From contig JAETTR010000015.1 in assembly GCA_021768985.1 (NCBI GenBank), positions 1 to 14,014 of the forward strand: a DNA stretch of 14,014 bases, in the 5' to 3' direction. Under the pieces are notes generated by a model. It was not told where the DNA came from. It did not search any database and was given only the letters and a program-made list of their open reading frames with translations. Origin of the DNA: Bacillota bacterium (GTDB taxonomy: Bacteria > Bacillota > Clostridia > Christensenellales > Borkfalkiaceae). The position numbers and the translations under genes are program-made. This document shows, piece after piece, positions 12,454 through 14,014 of the stretch; the stretch's first letter is position 1, and the number at the start of each line of letters is the position of its first letter.

Positions 12454-12738
12454 ATGAGCAAGTTAAGCGAAGAAAGAGAACAGAAAAAAGCGGAACGCGA
12501 GGATCGGAGAATCGCCAAACGGGAAGCGCGCATGGAGAAGCATACCGTCATCTGCCCGCACTGCGGGAAGAACGCGCTCGACCACATGACGGAATGTCCC
12601 CACTGCAAGGGCAAGCTCACGCCGCGCGGCTATCAGCCGATGGAAGAGGGCAGACTGAAAAAGATCCGTACGGTCTTGTTTCTCGTAGGGCTTGCGGTTG
12701 CGATCGGCGTCATTGTCCTCGTGTCGTCGTTAAAATAA
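12454..12738 (+). CDS. Zinc-ribbon protein with C-terminal membrane helix
   Basis: A 94-aa protein of unknown role. Residues 1-30 are highly charged (EEREQKKAEREDRRIAKREA), likely helical or coiled coil. Then comes a zinc ribbon with two knuckles, CPHCGK and CPHCKGK (cysteines at about 34, 37, 48 and 51), and a single transmembrane helix near the C-terminus (VLFLVGLAVAIGVIVLV). The frame extends back to a TTG at 12394, but that start would place the promoter inside the gene and has AGGAGG directly abutting it, so ATG 12454 is preferred. There is no Shine-Dalgarno sequence upstream of the ATG. The topology is probably cytoplasmic zinc ribbon and membrane tail. Small zinc-ribbon/TM proteins are common in Firmicutes but uncharacterised. 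Confidence 0.75.
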   Translation: MSKLSEEREQKKAEREDRRIAKREARMEKHTVICPHCGKNALDHMTECPHCKGKLTPRGYQPMEEGRLKKIRTVLFLVGLAVAIGVIVLVSSLK

Positions 12739-12740
12739 CG

Positions 12741-12769
12741 GAAAACTCAACCTTTGGTTGGGTTTTTTT
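12741..12769 (+). terminator. Terminator after the zinc-ribbon gene
   Basis: ACTCAACC pairs with GGTTGGGT around TTT, followed by six more T. Flanking A-T pairs can extend the stem. Confidence 0.9.
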
Positions 12770-12804
12770 CAACGGATAGGCGGGTCGGTTCAACCGTTCG
12801 TCGG

Positions 12805-12833
12805 TGGAAATTTCCGTAAAAATGCGGTATCAT
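12805..12833 (+). promoter_or_regulatory. Probable promoter of the XRE/74-aa gene pair
   Basis: TGGAAA (12805-12810) and TATCAT (12828-12833) are 17 bases apart. The -10 lies in a small palindrome GGTATCATATACC (12826-12838), a plausible operator for the regulator encoded downstream. Confidence 0.45.
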
Positions 12834-12865
12834 ATACCCGAACAATAAAAACGGAGGAATTCAGA

Positions 12866-13363
12866 ATGCAGACTTTGGGAGAAAGAATCGCCGCGTTCCG
12901 CAAGGAAAACGGCATGACGCAGGAACAGCTCGCCGAAAAATGTTCGGTATCGGCGCAGGCGGTGAGCAAGTGGGAGAACGATCTGACCGCGCCCGACATC
13001 TCGCTTTTGCCGCGCCTTGCCGAGCTCTTTCATAAGACGACGGACGAACTGCTCGGCGTGCGCCGCGCCGAAACGGTGGCGGTGAATCCGGATACGGTGG
13101 ATATCTCGAAAATGCTTTTAAAAGTGCGCGCGATCAGCGACGACGGGGATAAAATGAATCTCAATCTTCCGCTGTCGGTGGCGGAGATCCTTTTGAAAAA
13201 CGAGAAGATCATGGAGCGCGCGGGCGCGCAGAAGGGCGGCATGGAGCTACTTTCCAAGATCGATTTCGCGCAGATCGTGTCGCTCGTGCAGATCGGCTGT
13301 ATGGGCAAGCTGATGGAAGCGGGGAGCGCGGACGGCAGTAAAATCGAGGTGTGGGTGGAATGA
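12866..13363 (+). CDS. XRE-family regulator with C-terminal SHOCT-like (YvlB/LiaX-type) region
   Basis: A 165-aa protein. Residues 1-62 form a Cro/C1 HTH (MTQEQLAEKCSVSAQAVSKWEN, then LPRLAELFHKTTDELLGV), the common clostridial regulator start. The rest (about 80-165) is not a sensor kinase-like or sugar-binding domain: it reads MNLNLPLSVAEILLKN, a short helical region with KIDFAQIVSLVQIG, and an acidic tail ending KIEVWVE. That pattern resembles the SHOCT-like domain found in YvlB/LiaX envelope-stress proteins. ATG 12866 is chosen for ACGGAGGA upstream; the frame is open further back but overlaps the previous terminator. The last codon overlaps the start of the next gene (ATGA). The target is unknown, perhaps its own operon. 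Confidence 0.85.
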   Translation: MQTLGERIAAFRKENGMTQEQLAEKCSVSAQAVSKWENDLTAPDISLLPRLAELFHKTTDELLGVRRAETVAVNPDTVDISKMLLKVRAISDDGDKMNLNLPLSVAEILLKNEKIMERAGAQKGGMELLSKIDFAQIVSLVQIGCMGKLMEAGSADGSKIEVWVE

Positions 13364-13584
13364 CGGTAACGTTCGTTCACGGCAGGTTCCGTCTGAAATT
13401 GCCCGTGGGAATCGAATTCGCGCTTCGTATGTTAAAGCGCGGGAAGGACGAACGGACTTCCGAGCTGATTTCCGCTTGCGGCGGCGAGATCGCGCGGGAA
13501 TTGAAGGCGTATAAAAAAAGATGCGGCGGATTCGTGCTGTTCGAGGCGATCGAGGGCGATACGCGCATTATCGTGAAAGTGTAA
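13360..13584 (+). CDS. 74-aa protein coupled to the XRE regulator, unknown function
   Basis: A small soluble protein of 74 aa whose ATG overlaps the XRE stop (ATGA), so it is made by coupled translation and is likely a functional partner. Its start, FRLKLPVGIEFALRMLKR (residues 9-26), resembles the MNLNLPLSVAEILLKN stretch in the upstream regulator's C-terminal region, and both products end in a short beta-like hydrophobic tail. A central helix with many charged residues (GKDERTSELISACGGEIARELKAYKKR) lies between. I know no named family; a small regulator-associated protein that binds the XRE C-terminal region is a guess. A GTG at 13351 could also start it but is less likely. Confidence 0.75.
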   Translation: MTVTFVHGRFRLKLPVGIEFALRMLKRGKDERTSELISACGGEIARELKAYKKRCGGFVLFEAIEGDTRIIVKV

Positions 13585-13587
13585 AAT

Positions 13588-13642
13588 GGCGTTCAAACGC
13601 CTGTAAACCCCGCTCTACCGTGAGTAGAGCGGGGCGTTTTTC
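13588..13642 (+). terminator. Tandem hairpins and terminator after the XRE pair
   Basis: A first hairpin GGCGT-TCAA-ACGCC (13588-13601) is followed by an 11-pair perfect stem: CCCCGCTCTAC (13608-13618), loop CGTGA, GTAGAGCGGGG (13624-13634), then CG and TTTTT. Confidence 0.92.
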
Positions 13643-13735
13643 GAGTAGAATCGGGTTTTTCGGCAGTGGAAACGGTCGAAAAAAGAGTAGGATGGAAATT
13701 CGGCGGAATAGGTTTCCTTTTTGCGCGTATTTGGC

Positions 13736-13741
13736 TATACT
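13736..13741 (+). promoter_or_regulatory. Possible -10 box for the hemolysin III gene
   Basis: TATACT lies about 40 bases upstream of the start. The best -35 at 17 bases is TTTCCT (13713-13718), a weak match. The rest of the 190-base gap after the previous gene holds nothing else recognisable. Confidence 0.35.
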
Positions 13742-13778
13742 GAAAATGTAAGCGAAATTTCGCGAGCGAGGTAGCATT

Positions 13779-14014
13779 ATGGATGCGATAGTTTTGAAAG
13801 GAAAAGCGAACGTACCTTCCGAACGCAAGAAGGGATTTTCCTCTTTTTATACGAAGGGCGAGGAGATTTTCAACGCCGTTTCGCATATCGTGGGCGGGGC
13901 GTTCGGGCTCGCCGTCTGGATCACGCTGTGCGTGCTTGCCTATCCGTCGGCGGTGAATATGGTCGCTTCGTCGGTGTTTGCCGCGAGCATTGTGAGTCTG
14001 TACACCATGAGCGC
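13779..14014 (+). CDS. Hemolysin III / PAQR family membrane protein, N-terminal part (runs off the right edge)
   Basis: The first 78 codons are present. After a basic cytoplasmic N-terminus (about 25 residues), YTKGEEIFNAVSHIVGGAFGLAVW (24-47) carries the family's first-helix pattern E...N...H (E29, N32, H36), and a second hydrophobic helix begins around residue 60. The bacterial family (Bacillus YplQ, E. coli YqfA/TrhA) is a seven-helix integral membrane protein of about 210-220 aa, implicated in membrane lipid or energetics homeostasis; the old name hemolysin reflects a heterologous assay. The start at ATG 13779 is supported by GAGGT six bases upstream. The rest is outside the window. Confidence 0.85.
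   Translation, partial: MDAIVLKGKANVPSERKKGFSSFYTKGEEIFNAVSHIVGGAFGLAVWITLCVLAYPSAVNMVASSVFAASIVSLYTMS

Noticed and set aside
12758..12865. N-terminal extension of the 165-aa XRE regulator
   Set aside because: It would begin inside the preceding terminator; ATG 12866 has an excellent ribosome site and starts exactly at a typical HTH N-terminus.
12144..13584. Toxin-antitoxin or phage module suggested by two XRE genes
   Set aside because: No toxin fold, integrase, recombination site or phage gene is visible; the units have separate promoters and terminators.
1..14014. CRISPR array, tRNA, rRNA or insertion sequence
   Set aside because: I saw no regularly spaced direct repeats, no tRNA cloverleaf or rRNA segments, and no transposase motifs on either strand by eye.

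Overview
The window looks like chromosomal DNA from an anaerobic Bacillota (class Clostridia), probably a gut-type lineage with GC-rich genes and AT-rich spacers. The evidence is a T-box leader on pheST, a ZTP (pfl-motif) riboswitch on a pyruvate formate-lyase operon, strong AGGAGG-type ribosome sites, consensus sigma-A promoters, XRE regulators and a hemolysin III homologue. The genus cannot be told from sequence alone. Almost every gene lies on the + strand. No tRNA, rRNA, CRISPR array or transposase is visible.

Layout. (1) 1-141: the 5' end of a lipoprotein gene on the - strand. It is divergent from a pair of half-size TSUP (TauE/SafE) permease genes at 325-1082 that overlap by one base. 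(2) 1121-4318: a promoter followed by a three-gene run of Ppx/GppA phosphatase, Maf nucleotide pyrophosphatase and an MreB-family actin, without mreC or mreD. (3) 4342-8330: a perfect consensus promoter, a T-box leader with its terminator, about 200 bases of repeat-rich leader of unknown role, then pheS, pheT and a terminator. (4) 8331-8812: an AT-rich spacer of about 480 bases containing a small GC-rich island that folds as a three-way junction, and a pair of NrdR-box-like sites 31 bp apart. (5) 8813-12067: promoter, ZTP riboswitch with overlapping terminator, pflA, pflB and terminator. (6) 12109-13634: small regulatory genes, namely a 70-aa XRE protein, a 94-aa zinc-ribbon membrane protein that seems to be made from a leaderless mRNA, and an XRE regulator overlapping a 74-aa protein with a similar motif. 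(7) 13779 to the end: the 5' part of a hemolysin III/PAQR family gene.

How it fits together. pheST supplies phenylalanyl-tRNA and is controlled by uncharged tRNA. pflAB makes acetyl-CoA and formate from pyruvate. Its riboswitch senses ZMP/ZTP, the signal of low 10-formyl-tetrahydrofolate. If the NrdR-like pair upstream is real, the same operon would also answer to the dNTP-sensing regulator. Formate feeds one-carbon metabolism and, in many anaerobes, reduces class III ribonucleotide reductase, so this pfl operon may be run as a biosynthetic formate source as well as for fermentation. That link is an inference and is the most interesting hypothesis here.
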